Shown: positions 47,229 to 56,917 of the stretch, one piece after another
Position numbering within the stretch: the first letter of the stretch is position 1
Layout: each line of letters starts with the position of its first letter
Source: Symsagittifera roscoffensis
Lineage: Eukaryota; Xenacoelomorpha; Acoela; Convolutidae
DNA: 64,000 nt
Direction of reading: 5' to 3'
Assembly (NCBI RefSeq): GCF_963678635.1
Contig: NC_087071.1
Coordinates: 46,852,889-46,916,888 of the forward strand
The notes under the pieces: generated by a model
The model's database searches: none
What the model was told of the DNA's origin: nothing
What the model saw: the letters and a program-made list of their open reading frames with translations, nothing else
Program-made: the position numbers and the translations under genes

Positions 47229-47858
47229 TTAAGCCACCTGGTTGAATGATTCTTGAAACTGAGGAGCAATATAGGTGTCAGAGGGATCTGGTATCGTATT
47301 TCTCGGGTTGGAAGCAAACTGTGATGTCTGCTGAGGAGCCTCGGGCTCTCTCGGTGCGCACAGCTCCTGTGCCCTCGTCCCCGGACGCGTGTCCCTGGAT
47401 GCCTCCGAGGATTTTATCGTAGCCAGAACCTCCGGTGACACTTGACTCTTATTCGCCATATATAGTTCCTTCAAATGCTTTATCTCCTCTTCCTTGTAGG
47501 CTATTTGCAGGTCTTCAAACTTCTTCTTCCATTCATCCCTTTCTCGAGATATCGTCCTGTACTCCTGCAGCTTGGCACACAGCTCGTTCTGATCCCTTTC
47601 TTTTTTCTCCAAGGTCTCGATCGTCTCCGAGGTCTGTATTTCGATCTCGCTCACCCTCACTCTCTTGAGAGGAGCAGCTGTTGGAGAGTCTACTGAGTGT
47701 GACGGGCCCGGCCCATCACGTAGTCTTCTAGCTCCGATGAGCGGCTGCGCAGGCTGAACAGGCAGGGGCATCTCACCTAGCCGGTGATCCCTCTGCTCGC
47801 CTAGTCCCGGCTCATGAGCTAAGTCGTGTCCGGACATCTCTCCTTGGCGCCATCTCAT
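47229..47858 (-). CDS. Coiled-coil cargo protein (unknown)
   Basis: About 209 residues from the ATG at 47858. The first 70 are Pro/Gly/Arg-rich; residues about 75-145 form a strong predicted coiled coil by heptad appearance (IETLEKKERDQNELCAKLQE ... EEEIKHLKELY); the tail is Pro/Ser-rich. The start overlaps the stop of the preceding frame as TGATG. General architecture resembles multimerising ORF1/Gag-type proteins, but no zinc knuckle is present. Confidence 0.5.
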   Translation of the reverse strand: MRWRQGEMSGHDLAHEPGLGEQRDHRLGEMPLPVQPAQPLIGARRLRDGPGPSHSVDSPTAAPLKRVRVSEIEIQTSETIETLEKKERDQNELCAKLQEYRTISRERDEWKKKFEDLQIAYKEEEIKHLKELYMANKSQVSPEVLATIKSSEASRDTRPGTRAQELCAPREPEAPQQTSQFASNPRNTIPDPSDTYIAPQFQESFNQVA

Positions 47859-48097
47859 CAATCGATTTCGCCCTTCTCGGCGGTCCCGGACTCGCCGAAG
47901 CCCAGCATCAACACCACTTCTGTAGGGTGATTCCCTCGACCCTCTCGCCCTAACGCATTGAGGAGCGCAACCTCAAACATCGCCAGTCCCGGGTCTTCTC
48001 GTGTAAAGTCACAATCAATCAGCCGCTGATAGATCTCGTCTAGAGTCGCTCCTAGACTCGCTGAGAAGAATTCCATTAATTCATTCTTGTCACCCAT
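47858..48097 (-). CDS. Small first cargo protein, 79 residues (unknown)
   Basis: ATG at 48097, stop TGA at 47860-47858. Compact, helical-looking, with an acidic N-terminus (MGDKNELMEFF) and a VALLNALGREGRGNHPTEVVLMLGFGESG end. It is the first frame after the integrase break, and its stop overlaps the next start (TGATG), which suggests reinitiation coupling. No family recognised. Confidence 0.45.
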   Translation of the reverse strand: MGDKNELMEFFSASLGATLDEIYQRLIDCDFTREDPGLAMFEVALLNALGREGRGNHPTEVVLMLGFGESGTAEKGEID

Positions 48098-48162
48098 TTC
48101 TATCGTGTTGATTCTGTTGATTCTTATGTCGTGAAGCTTCTTCTGGTTCGTTCAATTCGTTT

Positions 48163-48193
48163 GATTCAATACGCAAAATTTGCGTATTGAATC
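48163..48193. repeat. 31-bp perfect palindrome at the pol/cargo junction
   Basis: GATTCAATACGCAAA, one base, then the exact complement TTTGCGTATTGAATC: a 15-bp stem with a 1-nt loop. It lies between the last recognisable integrase codons (about 48215) and the first cargo start (48097). Confidence 0.8.
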
Positions 48194-48214
48194 AGTGAGG
48201 GTCAGCCGCTAGTG

Positions 48215-48720
48215 CTGTTCTGAAGCTATCATGCAAGGTGCTGCCTCCGCATATTTCGTAAAATTATTTATCATTACCAGCACCTGAAAATAGCCCGTGG
48301 CTGTCATGCAGATCTTCTAATGATCAATTTGCACCACCTTGTTGAATCCCGATGACTCTTTTGACTGTAGGGGGAACCTTAGTTTCCTGGGATCCTTCGC
48401 CTAGTGACAAGACAGACATGCCGCGATCCACTTCTCACAAGCCTTCTTCAACCCCGGCCATTCAAATCATTTTTGTATCCTGTTGTACACTTTGTCCACG
48501 CCTTGATGGCCCATCTGATCATGTGAACGAAAGAGCAATTCTGTCTGGTACAACTGTGGTAACACTATCGAATTGCATTTGTAAAGGATCTTGTCCTCCT
48601 CTTTGCGTTTACAGGCCACGATTCCAACTTTGTTCAGATACAATAAATCCTTCCTTTTCAGATAGAACTGTTTCAAGATCTTATAGCTGCCTTCTTCCAA
48701 ATCTCCTTTGTCCGGTGTTC
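48215..48720 (-). pseudogene. Ty3/gypsy integrase, N-terminal fragment
   Basis: The HHCC zinc-binding part is visible as SHDQMGHQGVDK (His, His) and CLSC (Cys, Cys). It is followed by the start of the catalytic core, VVQIDH with the first catalytic Asp, then VLVMI..FTKYAEA. Three in-frame stops interrupt it. The core ends about 30 residues after the first Asp; the second Asp, catalytic Glu and C-terminal domain are absent, replaced by the palindrome and cargo. Integrase inserts element DNA; this copy cannot encode one. Confidence 0.75.
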
Positions 48721-48733
48721 TATTCTCGATCCA

Positions 48734-49108
48734 TCACTTCAGATTGCTCGTCATTCTATCATTTTGTTGAGCCCATAGGATGTCCGACAGCCGGTATCTG
48801 GCTTTCAGATACGTCTTCACCACGTTCAATTGCCCGCTCATTATCTCTGGAGCATGAGCATCGTCCATCAACTTGACACACCATATCTTCTTCAAGGGTG
48901 TTGCTTCCTGAACGGATGGCTCCAGATTAGTACAGACGACCGTACCATGTGGTAGTAATCTGGTGGGGCGTTTGGAAACTGCTATCAGTTCGAGCTCATC
49001 GGCGGCATTGTCCACCACAGTGCCCTCTTCGTCGGAAGTGTACCTGTCTCTGTCCGAATCCTGATGCATTTCTCGGTCCAGCCCGCCCTGTTTCCAGTCC
49101 ACCAACAA
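48734..49108 (-). pseudogene. RNase H-integrase linker
   Basis: 124 codons. An acidic start, then a folded-looking part (LPHGTVVCTNLEPS, IWCVKLMDDAHAPEIMSGQ) and a basic end leading into the integrase zinc-binding region. It corresponds to the variable tether region of gypsy pol. No independent domain recognised. Confidence 0.5.
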
Positions 49109-49224
49109 GGAATGAATCGCAATCTCCTATATATCAGAATTGGAAGTGGTCTCAGTTGTGTTGTCCCACGACTGGGTCCTCGAGACATCACTCGAGCCAA
49201 ATGACTCTTCATCATCATATTCCG

Positions 49225-49450
49225 ATCTGTCCTTGATGCTCCTCGACTCCCGGCCAAAACTCTGTCCCTAGGTCGTTTCGAATCCGACTCCCCGGACAAA
49301 GTTTCGTCCCTAAGTTATTTTGAATCCGACTTCCCGGACAAGTCGTTCTGGACGGGTTCGAATGTGTCCGACTCCCCGAACAAGTCGTCCTGGACGGGCG
49401 CGAATGTGCCCGACTCCCCGGACATTGTCTCGTCCCCGGATGAACTATTA
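49225..49450 (-). repeat. 45-bp tandem repeat in pol (15-residue repeat)
   Basis: About four to five units of a 45-bp sequence; in the RNase H frame they encode repeats of the form SGESGTFAPVQDDLF. Plus-strand key words: tccgactccccg, gacaagtcgtcctggacggg, cgaatgtg. The repeats extend the RNase H-integrase linker. Confidence 0.7.
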
Positions 49451-49893
49451 ATCTCCGCTTTGTTAGCCTGTTTCTCCTTAAGACGTTCATAGAATTCTGT
49501 CTTCTTACTGAGGCTATCAGCATTCTGGTGCTTGTCACGGGTACGGTGCTCTATGATAATGTGGTATCCATCTAGGCGCACGATCCAACGACCAATAAAA
49601 TTTTGGTCCATCGAATAGGTTTTCAGCCAGGCTAGGGCACGATTATCCACACGTAACTTGAAGGGAGCACTCCCCAAGTAGGCCCTGTTTTTCTCCACGA
49701 AAGTGATCACCGCGAACATCTCCACTTTTGGTGCGCCGTGTTTCATCTCAAAATCGCTCAGGACCTTACTTCCGTAGGCTATCGGACGGAGAACCGTTCT
49801 CCCGTTCCACTCTTGCTCCTGATGAAGTATGCCCGATATCGCAACCACTGATGCATCCGTGTCTAACACAAACATCCCCTTCTCCGTAGGCAT
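49315..49893 (-). pseudogene. Ty3/gypsy RNase H
   Basis: 192 codons with LDTDASVVAISG (first Asp), EM in the KVEMFAV helix (Glu), LRVDNRALAWL (Asp) and HQNADSLSKK (terminal His/Asp motif). All catalytic acids are legible. It overlaps the RT frame at 49863-49893 in a different phase, so a frameshift separates RT from RNase H. The end runs into the 15-residue repeats. The domain degrades the RNA strand of the RNA-DNA hybrid. Confidence 0.8.
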
Positions 49894-50490
49894 GCCAAGG
49901 ACCGGTGCCTCGCAAAGTTCACGTTTAATGTTCTCAAATGAAATTGTGCTTCATCAGTCCAAGTGAATTTTTTGCCTTTGTTTCTCATCAACTGCTGCAT
50001 GGGGTATATTTTGTCAGCGTACCCCTTGATGAATTCTCGATAATAATTAGCAAATTCCAAAAAACCCAATAATTGTGTATCTGTTTTAGGTGCCTTCCAG
50101 GTCAAGACTGCTTCACTTGCCTCGGGGTCTGGTCTCACTCCATGCTTATCCACCAGGCGGCCCAGATATTTTATGGAGTCTCTGAGGATTTCACACTTCG
50201 ATGGTTTACACTTCAATCCCGCCTGCTTCATGCAAGTAAACACCTCATCCAACCTCTCTATATGATCTTCTAGGGTTGGCGTTGCGATCACGACATCATC
50301 GACATAACACATGATGAGATTTCCGTACTTCTTTGTCACACTCGTGAGTGACTGGGCCATAAGTCGCTGAAATGTGGCCGTCGCGTTGCACAATCCGAAC
50401 GGCATCCTTTTCCACAGGAAAAGTCCCAGCTCGCACGCGAAACCCATTTTCTCCCGATCCTGCTTTCTGAGTGGTAGTTGTCAGAACGCG
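49863..50490 (-). pseudogene. Ty3/gypsy reverse transcriptase with internal deletion
   Basis: 195-codon frame with FACELGLFLWKRMPFGLCNA, TATFQRLM, the catalytic YVDDVVIA motif, KCEILRDSIKYLG and the LLGFLEFANYYREFI region. Upstream, PLRKQDREK is legible to about 50490. The expected LDL block with the first catalytic Asp and about 75 residues around it are missing: 50500-50600 still codes the earlier GSVPHREGARRM part but jumps directly to PLRKQDREK. Element polymerase, inactivated. Confidence 0.8.
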
Positions 50491-50600
50491 GAGCCCAGAA
50501 CTTCGCGTCCCCCAGTTTTGTGAGAGGTCATTCGTCTCGCCCCTTCCCTATGAGGTACCGAGCCCTCTTCTATCTTAATCTCGTGTTCTACGATATAACA

Positions 50601-51193
50601 CTAACCTATGTCGGCCTTATGTTTCGAAAAAACGTCTGCGTTCCGATTTAGCACTGCCCTAAGCGAATCTAGTTCCTTGTCTGATATCTTACCCTTCAAA
50701 TGTTCTATCTCAGGTAGGACCGGCTTATTTGCTGCTAACTCTTTTTCTGTCGGTCTCTCGAGAAAATTCAAGCAACTAGACAACCCATCTTCTGTCTCCG
50801 ATTTCATTGAAAACAATTTCTTAGAAGATTTCAATTCATTTACTCTCTTCAGTATACATTCTTGGTTCGCATGCAAGGGACATTTAGTTACATCAAATTT
50901 TTCAAGTTCTCCACACTCTGAAAGTCTGTGTTCACAGAAAATGCGTAGCCAAGTTTCTTTCCCCTCTGTATTGTCATTGTTGTTGCCTCTGTGTTTAACA
51001 ACACACTCACACACAGTCCGCTCTGAGTGAGTGAGAAGCTTCTCCCTAAAATAGCCGAGCTCTTACTGTTTGGATTTGGTACCAGACACACATATCTGTC
51101 ATTGCTGAGTTTATTCAAGTTCCTCATCCTAAACGTCGCTACTACGGCTTGGTTTGGTTTCAATCTAACTTTTCGATCCAGAAAAATTGGCAC
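50601..51193 (-). pseudogene. Pol region between protease and RT
   Basis: Segments 50888-51193 and 50601-51014 overlap in different frames. The first has KPNQAVVATFRMRNLN; the second ends in LRAVLNRNADVFSKHKADIG, the usual gypsy motif just before RT. One frameshift lies near 50950. Confidence 0.6.
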
Positions 51194-51207
51194 CTTGGCC
51201 TGGTTAA

Positions 51208-52515
51208 TTAAGATCTTATTAAGGGGTTTCTTCCATACTTTCTCTCAGGATCTTTGATCCTAATCAACCCGTCGTCGAGATCGATCGTGACATCAAAGTT
51301 GCGTACGAAGTCCCTCCCCAGGATGAATTGATCGGATTTGTCCAAATTCTCCACTACCAGGAAGCTCATCCAAAGATGTCTTCCTACGAGCTGTAGTGAA
51401 ATGATTGGGGTCAGTCCAGTCACAGAGATTGCTCCCTGATTGGCAGCTGCCAACCTAATGTTTGTCGGTATGAGATCCGATCTGTCGAAACCCATATCGG
51501 TCCAGGTTTTGACCGGCATGACGCTGACCACTGCTCCCGTATCTAGCAATCCTTTTACTGAAAGTTGTCTGCCTTGCACGTCCAGCACGTGTGCGGCCAG
51601 ATCTTCCTCGCAGCCTATGTGCACCGCATCCTGTTCAAGCATGGCATTATGTCCGATTCGTCTCACCTTCAGCTCCTCCTGACCAATGTACATCCGGCCA
51701 ACCTGATCGCTCGCATCAGTTACGTGAGCTTTTGTGTAGATATTGATGCCATCCACATTCATTACAATCGGATATGGGCCATGGACTTCAATGTAGTGTC
51801 CGTCCACTCTCATCAGCCTCACACCTCCTGTCGTGAGCAGCGCTCGCACTTCCCTGGAGTCCAGCTTAGGATCTTTCTCCCTCAAAGAATCTGTATAAAT
51901 GTCCAGGTGGACTAGTGTAATCTCGGATGGTTCACTCAAATTCTTGACCACCTGGTGTCCTGCGACTGAGATAATGGACATTATCTTTGTCCCTTCTTTC
52001 GTCATTCCTAAAGTTCTACCAGATATGACATTCAATTTTAGTCCCTGCTTTCTGGGCTCCTGTTTGTCTTCTTCTTTCGGCGTTTCGCTCAGAATATTAA
52101 ACTTTTCACGAAGATCTGTGCTCTCCAGTTCCGACCTTACCCATTGCTCCACTTCTTTCGTGGCTAGCTCCTGCTTGACATTTTGTAACGCGGTCCTCGC
52201 CGTCAAATCATAATCTACTTTGAGTGGACTGGCTGACTCTACCTCCAGGCTCGAGGCTACCACCTCGTCAGGCAAGATCTTCACCTTTTTTGTCATAAAA
52301 GTGCTCAGTGCCGCCTCTTTTCTCCGAGACTCGGCCTCGTTCATCAGACGTGCTCGACTGGCCTTGACACCCGAAATCGCCTCTTCGTGGCGGGGGTGTT
52401 TCGCGTCCGCCACTGCATCCCAAAACTGAGTGCAGTCTGACTTGAAGTGTCCCTCCAAATTACAGAAGATATATGAGCCCTCTAACGTACTCTTCGTGGT
52501 CCTCGTCGGTCGCAT
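51208..52515 (-). CDS. Gag C-terminus and aspartic protease
   Basis: 435-codon frame, the longest in the window. The start retains a degenerate zinc knuckle (FCNLEGHFKSDC, first Cys missing). The middle is charged and helical. The protease lies near residues 325-425: GLLDTGAVVSVMP carries the DTG(A) active site, with FILGRDFV as the conserved Ile-Leu-Gly-Arg-Asp block. The protease cleaves the polyprotein. The frame itself shows no internal stop. Confidence 0.75.
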   Translation of the reverse strand: MRPTRTTKSTLEGSYIFCNLEGHFKSDCTQFWDAVADAKHPRHEEAISGVKASRARLMNEAESRRKEAALSTFMTKKVKILPDEVVASSLEVESASPLKVDYDLTARTALQNVKQELATKEVEQWVRSELESTDLREKFNILSETPKEEDKQEPRKQGLKLNVISGRTLGMTKEGTKIMSIISVAGHQVVKNLSEPSEITLVHLDIYTDSLREKDPKLDSREVRALLTTGGVRLMRVDGHYIEVHGPYPIVMNVDGINIYTKAHVTDASDQVGRMYIGQEELKVRRIGHNAMLEQDAVHIGCEEDLAAHVLDVQGRQLSVKGLLDTGAVVSVMPVKTWTDMGFDRSDLIPTNIRLAAANQGAISVTGLTPIISLQLVGRHLWMSFLVVENLDKSDQFILGRDFVRNFDVTIDLDDGLIRIKDPERKYGRNPLIRS

Positions 52516-53032
52516 CGACGTCGTCGAGAAAGTAGCCTATTGCCTTCATGTTCTGTTTGTAAGCAGAACACGCGGAAACATGATGGTCCATTGAACCACA
52601 ATTCGCACATGACCTCCTCTTATCCATGTCGTCGCGAAGTTTATACCAACTGGAGTTCGCGCCAGTGTTTGTTGCGCTGTAGTTGCCATAATTGCTGTAA
52701 CGGTTTTGCGCCCTCGGTTTTACGAGCAAGTATTCACGTTACTTTATTCGCAAATCGTCATGCGATGCTTCTCCTCCTAAGCAATTCAAGGTCGTCCAAA
52801 ATTTGTCTATGGACTCGTCATCTCGTTGACGCCTCTTTTCGAACTTGACCATAGCCTGGTGCCATTGTACTCCTGAGCCGAAACGATTCAGCAGGATGTC
52901 AAATATCTTACGAGTGCTGTCTCGTTCATTGGCTCTTTTCGCCATTGCACAATTCAGGGCAGTGCCCACTAGGTTGCTTGTCAGTGCGCTACATTCCTGT
53001 TTCTTGGAGAGACTCTCTTCTTCAAAGTCCAA
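52460..53032 (-). pseudogene. Gag capsid end and CCHC zinc knuckle
   Basis: Segment 52739-53032 has a capsid-type region ending VKFEKRRQRDDESIDKFWTTL, as in Retrotrans_gag domains. Segment 52460-52729 has a perfect CX2CX4HX4C zinc knuckle (CANCGSMDHHVSAC) followed by an acidic stretch. They are separated by a stop/frame change near 52735. Gag packages element RNA and forms particles. Confidence 0.7.
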
Positions 53033-53097
53033 CTACATCACCTCTATCCAAGTACCGATGCAGCCGTCCGACTTGTCTTTGTATGACTTCGGCTTCT

Positions 53098-54102
53098 TCA
53101 ATGTCCTTCTTGACCTCTCTCCTCTCTCGGTTGACTTTGAGAGCTGGGTGATGAAGCCTCGAGGGATCTATTCAGAGGTTCAAACATCGAGGCATACATC
53201 GTTGGGTCCTGCGAGACCGTAATTAGATCTGGCAGTGACCTGACTTGTGGCACAGTGGGCAACCTTGTCTCCGGGGTAGCATCTGCTTCCGGCGGAGCTG
53301 GATTCGTCCAGCTAGAACTCGAGGGGGCTGCCCTGGGCCGCTCCCTATTCCTAGATTCGTAGTTCGTTCTCGAACTTTGCTGGGCACTGACATAGCCGCC
53401 TGCACCATCTCCATCATTCGCCTGACTTGAGTGCTCCCTTGGGTTGTAACGCTCCTCCCGTCTGCTCACATTTAAGATCTCGTCAAGTTTCTGCATCAAA
53501 AGGTCAGATTTGGCATCTAACCTTTTTTCCAGGCTAGTCATCGTATCAGCGTAGGTATTGAGTTCTTGTTTGCCTGTGCTAAGCTCTCCGCCAGCGTGGC
53601 TAGCCCCAGAGAAGATGAGGTCAACTGCGGTTGCGGTCTCGTACTTGATGACGCGCCTCCCTTTCGCTTGCCCATCGACATCATCAACCTTTTCGAACGT
53701 TGAGGACGCTCCCATCGTTATCCCATCCGACATGGGCCTGGTCGGCGAAGTGGACGACGCCTTCCTGCTCATGTCGTTCCTTGGGCACGGTGTGAAGTTC
53801 ACATCCGGATGGGTTATTTCCGGGTGGTCATAACTGGAGGACAGACCTTCAGTTCGTAGTGACGCCATGCGCTCATCATACAAAGACTTCCAGCTTTTCT
53901 TGGCCTTCGAACCCGGTTGTTCTTCACTCGGGATTATACTCAACATCATCGCGTTGCTGCTCTGCTTGGCCAGAGATGAGTGGGTATTGGCTGGATGTGA
54001 GTGGGTATTGGCTCCGGAGGGTTTCTCTAAGTTTTCAATAAGGAGTGTTGCTAAGAGGCTTAAGTCATTCCGAAGGGTTACTTCGGAGGGTTGTTGAAAC
54101 AC
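53098..54102 (-). CDS. Gag N-terminal protein
   Basis: 334 codons from an ATG at 54102. Ser/Pro-rich and mostly disordered, with a short coiled-coil helix (MTSLEKRLDAKSDLLMQKLD) near residues 188-212 and a terminal MYASMFEPLNRSLEA. It is followed in the next frame by the capsid part, so a frameshift near 53070 separates them. Identity as Gag rests on position (first frame after the leader) and on what follows. Confidence 0.6.
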   Translation of the reverse strand: MFQQPSEVTLRNDLSLLATLLIENLEKPSGANTHSHPANTHSSLAKQSSNAMMLSIIPSEEQPGSKAKKSWKSLYDERMASLRTEGLSSSYDHPEITHPDVNFTPCPRNDMSRKASSTSPTRPMSDGITMGASSTFEKVDDVDGQAKGRRVIKYETATAVDLIFSGASHAGGELSTGKQELNTYADTMTSLEKRLDAKSDLLMQKLDEILNVSRREERYNPREHSSQANDGDGAGGYVSAQQSSRTNYESRNRERPRAAPSSSSWTNPAPPEADATPETRLPTVPQVRSLPDLITVSQDPTMYASMFEPLNRSLEASSPSSQSQPREERGQEGH

Positions 54103-56000
54103 TTAACCTACTTTGGAGGGTTACCTCGGAGGGTACCTTAATCACCCAAGCGACTTCGGAGGGTCCCCTTTAACTCGCTAAGGAGGGTCAATAAGGGGCT
54201 TAAGTCGCTCCGGAGGGTTACTTCGGAGGGTTCTCCAAAAATCAAGAAAACGTGTTATTCTACCGCGGTAAATTCCCAGAAAGCAGTCTAACTAACTTAA
54301 AACTAAGTTGGCTGACACGGTCAACCTTACCAGTAGGATAAAAATGTGATATTATAAAATTTTATGCCGCTCGGAGGGTTCCCTGTAATTCGGACCCTCC
54401 GAACGAACAGTTTCTAAAAAGTTTTACTTTTCCGAGATTATCAACCCAAAAACGGTTGCTTTCCGGAAAAACAGTTAAAAATTTCGACTTATGGTACCAA
54501 AATTATCCCGATTGGTTGGCTAGTCTTTGACAAATCGTCAAAAACGCGTTCGTCTAAATGGCCTTTTTTCACCACCTATATAGGTTCTGAAAAACTTTTT
54601 CCGCAATTCTCAGTGAAAATGCCCAAAAACAATTGGAACGAGTGTAGTAGCCCCGTACAGCACTGGAATTATGCAAAAAACCGGACCAAAATAGGTTTAA
54701 AAACAAAAATTCGGCCAATAAATATCAAATTTGGACCCTCCGATTCCTTCCTTTTCCAATCCTTAAGTCGTTAGCTCTATCCACGGAGCTAATCGGAGGG
54801 TTACTCAAAACATTTTCTGGCAACCGAGCATGGTATGCTAGCACGCTCTTAACGAAAGAAATTTTTTTGCTCTAACTCTAAAAACACAAAAACTCGATCC
54901 CCAAAACAGGTTGACAAAATTCAGAAAATTATCAAAATATTGACCGAAAAATTTTCGTTTTTTCTAACTTCTACTGAATCTTTTCTCACGCGGTTTCTTT
55001 ATTCAGGGGGATCGAACTACGTAGCTATTCCCTATATAAAAGCTTTTGCTGTTTAGAGAAGCTCGGATATCCAAAGTTTTGGGGGTCTATACTTGGTCGA
55101 AAATCAGTAATTTTCGACAAAATTTGGGTCTTTGTTGGGTCTAAATAGGACATAAGTAATATATAATGAGGATAATAACCTACTACCTACTAGTAGTCGT
55201 TAATGAATATTACTATACCCTCCTTTGCATCAAAATACCCGAATTTAGACCCTTAACTCGGAAATTTGTGATCGATGGAGGGTACAATCGGACCGCGCCA
55301 ATCGTGCCCCCCACCACTTAAGTTTTGATGAAATAGTACCCGAACGATACTAAAATTGTTTCAACGATACCCAGCAGTCGTTGTGGATGTTGTCCCTGAT
55401 GTCCCTGTTGAATGTGGAACACGTCGATCAGCTTGTCATCCTCCGGGCTCCGGCAAAATCACCATTAACGTGCTTGAACACTCAAATTACACTCGAGGGA
55501 GGGTACCCAACCCTTCACCAAAACACACAACCTTCCTATCAGAAATGATATAAATCAATCTGAAACAACAACAAATAGGAAGGTCAGATCGCATCTCGTC
55601 CGGAAATAACATACAAACTGTCACTTTATGTGTTTTACTATTTTTGGTCTTTTTTGGATTTTTTACTGTTTTTTTTTGTATTTTTTTGTTTTCAAATAAT
55701 TTTGTTTTTGGCTTTTTCTTGGTTATACACTATTTTTGTTTGGTTTTACGATTTCTCTTTAATTGTTTTTGGTCCTGGGACCTTGGGACAAGCGGGCTCA
55801 TGACTTCCCACGTAACCCTCCGGCCCCCGGAATTTTCGGTCTTAACTAAGTTAAAAAGCTAAAAAGAGCTAGGCGGAGGGTACGCACCTTCCCCCTAACA
55901 CCATGAAGGTCATTAAGGCCTCTAACTTGGGCATACGCCCGGAGCGGAGGGTTCGTCGCTGAAACATTTGCTGATCATGATGCTCTTATGCCTTTGACAG
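54001..56000 (-). promoter_or_regulatory. Element leader with clustered GGAGGGT motifs
   Basis: About 2 kb between PBS and gag, overlapping the first gag codons. On the plus strand the word GGAGGGT, mostly CGGAGGGT, recurs: six to ten times in 54010-54240 and again near 54372, 54795, 55277, 55496, 55870 and 55946. The complement ACCCTCC occurs near 54407, 54732, 55215 and 55815. Element RNA therefore carries mainly ACCCTCC. There is no coding frame of note. Confidence 0.6.
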
Positions 56001-56018
56001 GCCCACCCAGGAGCGCCA
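56001..56018 (-). promoter_or_regulatory. Primer-binding-site-like sequence of the 19-kb element
   Basis: Minus strand TGGCGCTCCTGGGTGGGC, 12 nt inside the 5' LTR. It starts with TGG as required for pairing with a tRNA CCA end. The tRNA was not identified, and a 12-nt spacer is longer than usual. Confidence 0.5.
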
Positions 56019-56030
56019 TAAAAACGTCTA

Positions 56031-56917
56031 TGTAACATTCGCCCAAAAACTACACAGCGACGGAGAGTAAAAAAAGTACCTATTAACGACTGGCAGGCGT
56101 CAGTTACCTTAATTCTACTCGTTTTTTACCGTCTCGACCTTGCCAGTTGTTTTTCTGGTCTGTTTAGGGCTAAGTAAAAAGTTACTATTTTTAGGCCATC
56201 AGTCAAACGACTTTTGATCAGCTTTCGTTTACATGCAAACACAACCACATGGCTGAGTCTCGGATCCTCAGTCTACGTGATTGCTATTATCAACACGGCT
56301 CGAACACCCTATTTTATTATGTTTTTGTTGACAATTCTATATTGATTCCATTGGAGATGGATTGACCCTTTCCTCTTTCTAGCTACTCATACTCTAAAAT
56401 ATCTGATTATACCGGTGTTAATTCAAAGTTCTATGGCATCAGAGTAGCTAAAAAGTTAGTTTAACGCAGTCTTTCAACATATAACAGTCTCTGGGGGACC
56501 AGGCCTCCGCTTCCGTGTTTTCCTCGAGATAACGTCGTTATCTCTCCCAATTCGTGGCACGGGAGGGTTCTGCTGAATATATCTTCCCCACTGAAGCCTC
56601 CTTTCCCACTATTTCTCTCCGCTACGGGTCTTATCGTGCGTGATTGCCACGATAACAGGCTTCTTTTTTCTCGTATACTCGTACGACCGTTTTTCACTAT
56701 ATTTTTTGCTGTTCTGTTTTTCTCAACTTCTTTGGTCAAAATGGCCGTCTTTTTGTATTTCTGAGAAATATTCACTCTTCGATCGAGATTTTGAAATTAA
56801 AAAAGTTCTAGAATATTTCTACCCTCCTTCACAGCACTTTTTTGTTATTAAGGCCTTTAGTCGTCTTTTTCTGTCCCGCCGGAAGGTTGCGCTGTGCCAA
56901 TCTGGCGGAATGGCACA
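56031..56917 (-). mobile_element. 5' LTR of the 19-kb element
   Basis: Partner of 37913-38799, same length of 887 bp. Differences are mostly single substitutions and T/A-run indels, e.g. acagcgacggagcg against acagcgacggagag. Confidence 0.85.

Larger units (their letters stand above)
37913..56917 (-). mobile_element. 19.0-kb Ty3/gypsy-type LTR element with extra cargo
   Basis: Both LTRs are 887 bp and the element sits inside a MULE transposase gene. Flanks are acgac|TGTAAC and GGCACA|gacgac, giving a likely 5-bp ACGAC target duplication with one extra base. Order on the minus strand: 5' LTR, PBS, leader, gag, protease, RT, RNase H, truncated integrase, then about 8.5 kb of additional reading frames including two SGNH-like proteins, then 3' LTR. 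Base composition of 39.5-54 kb is visibly more GC-rich than the window. Frameshifts, stops and deletions in gag-pol and cargo show that this copy is inactive. The cargo lies within the LTRs and on the same strand, so it belongs to the element unless a second element inserted at about 48.2 kb. Confidence 0.8.

Noticed and set aside
43157-48876. Many plus-strand frames of 60-175 codons opposite the giant element
   Set aside because: Antisense shadows of GC-rich coding DNA; they lack motifs and the minus strand carries recognisable domains.
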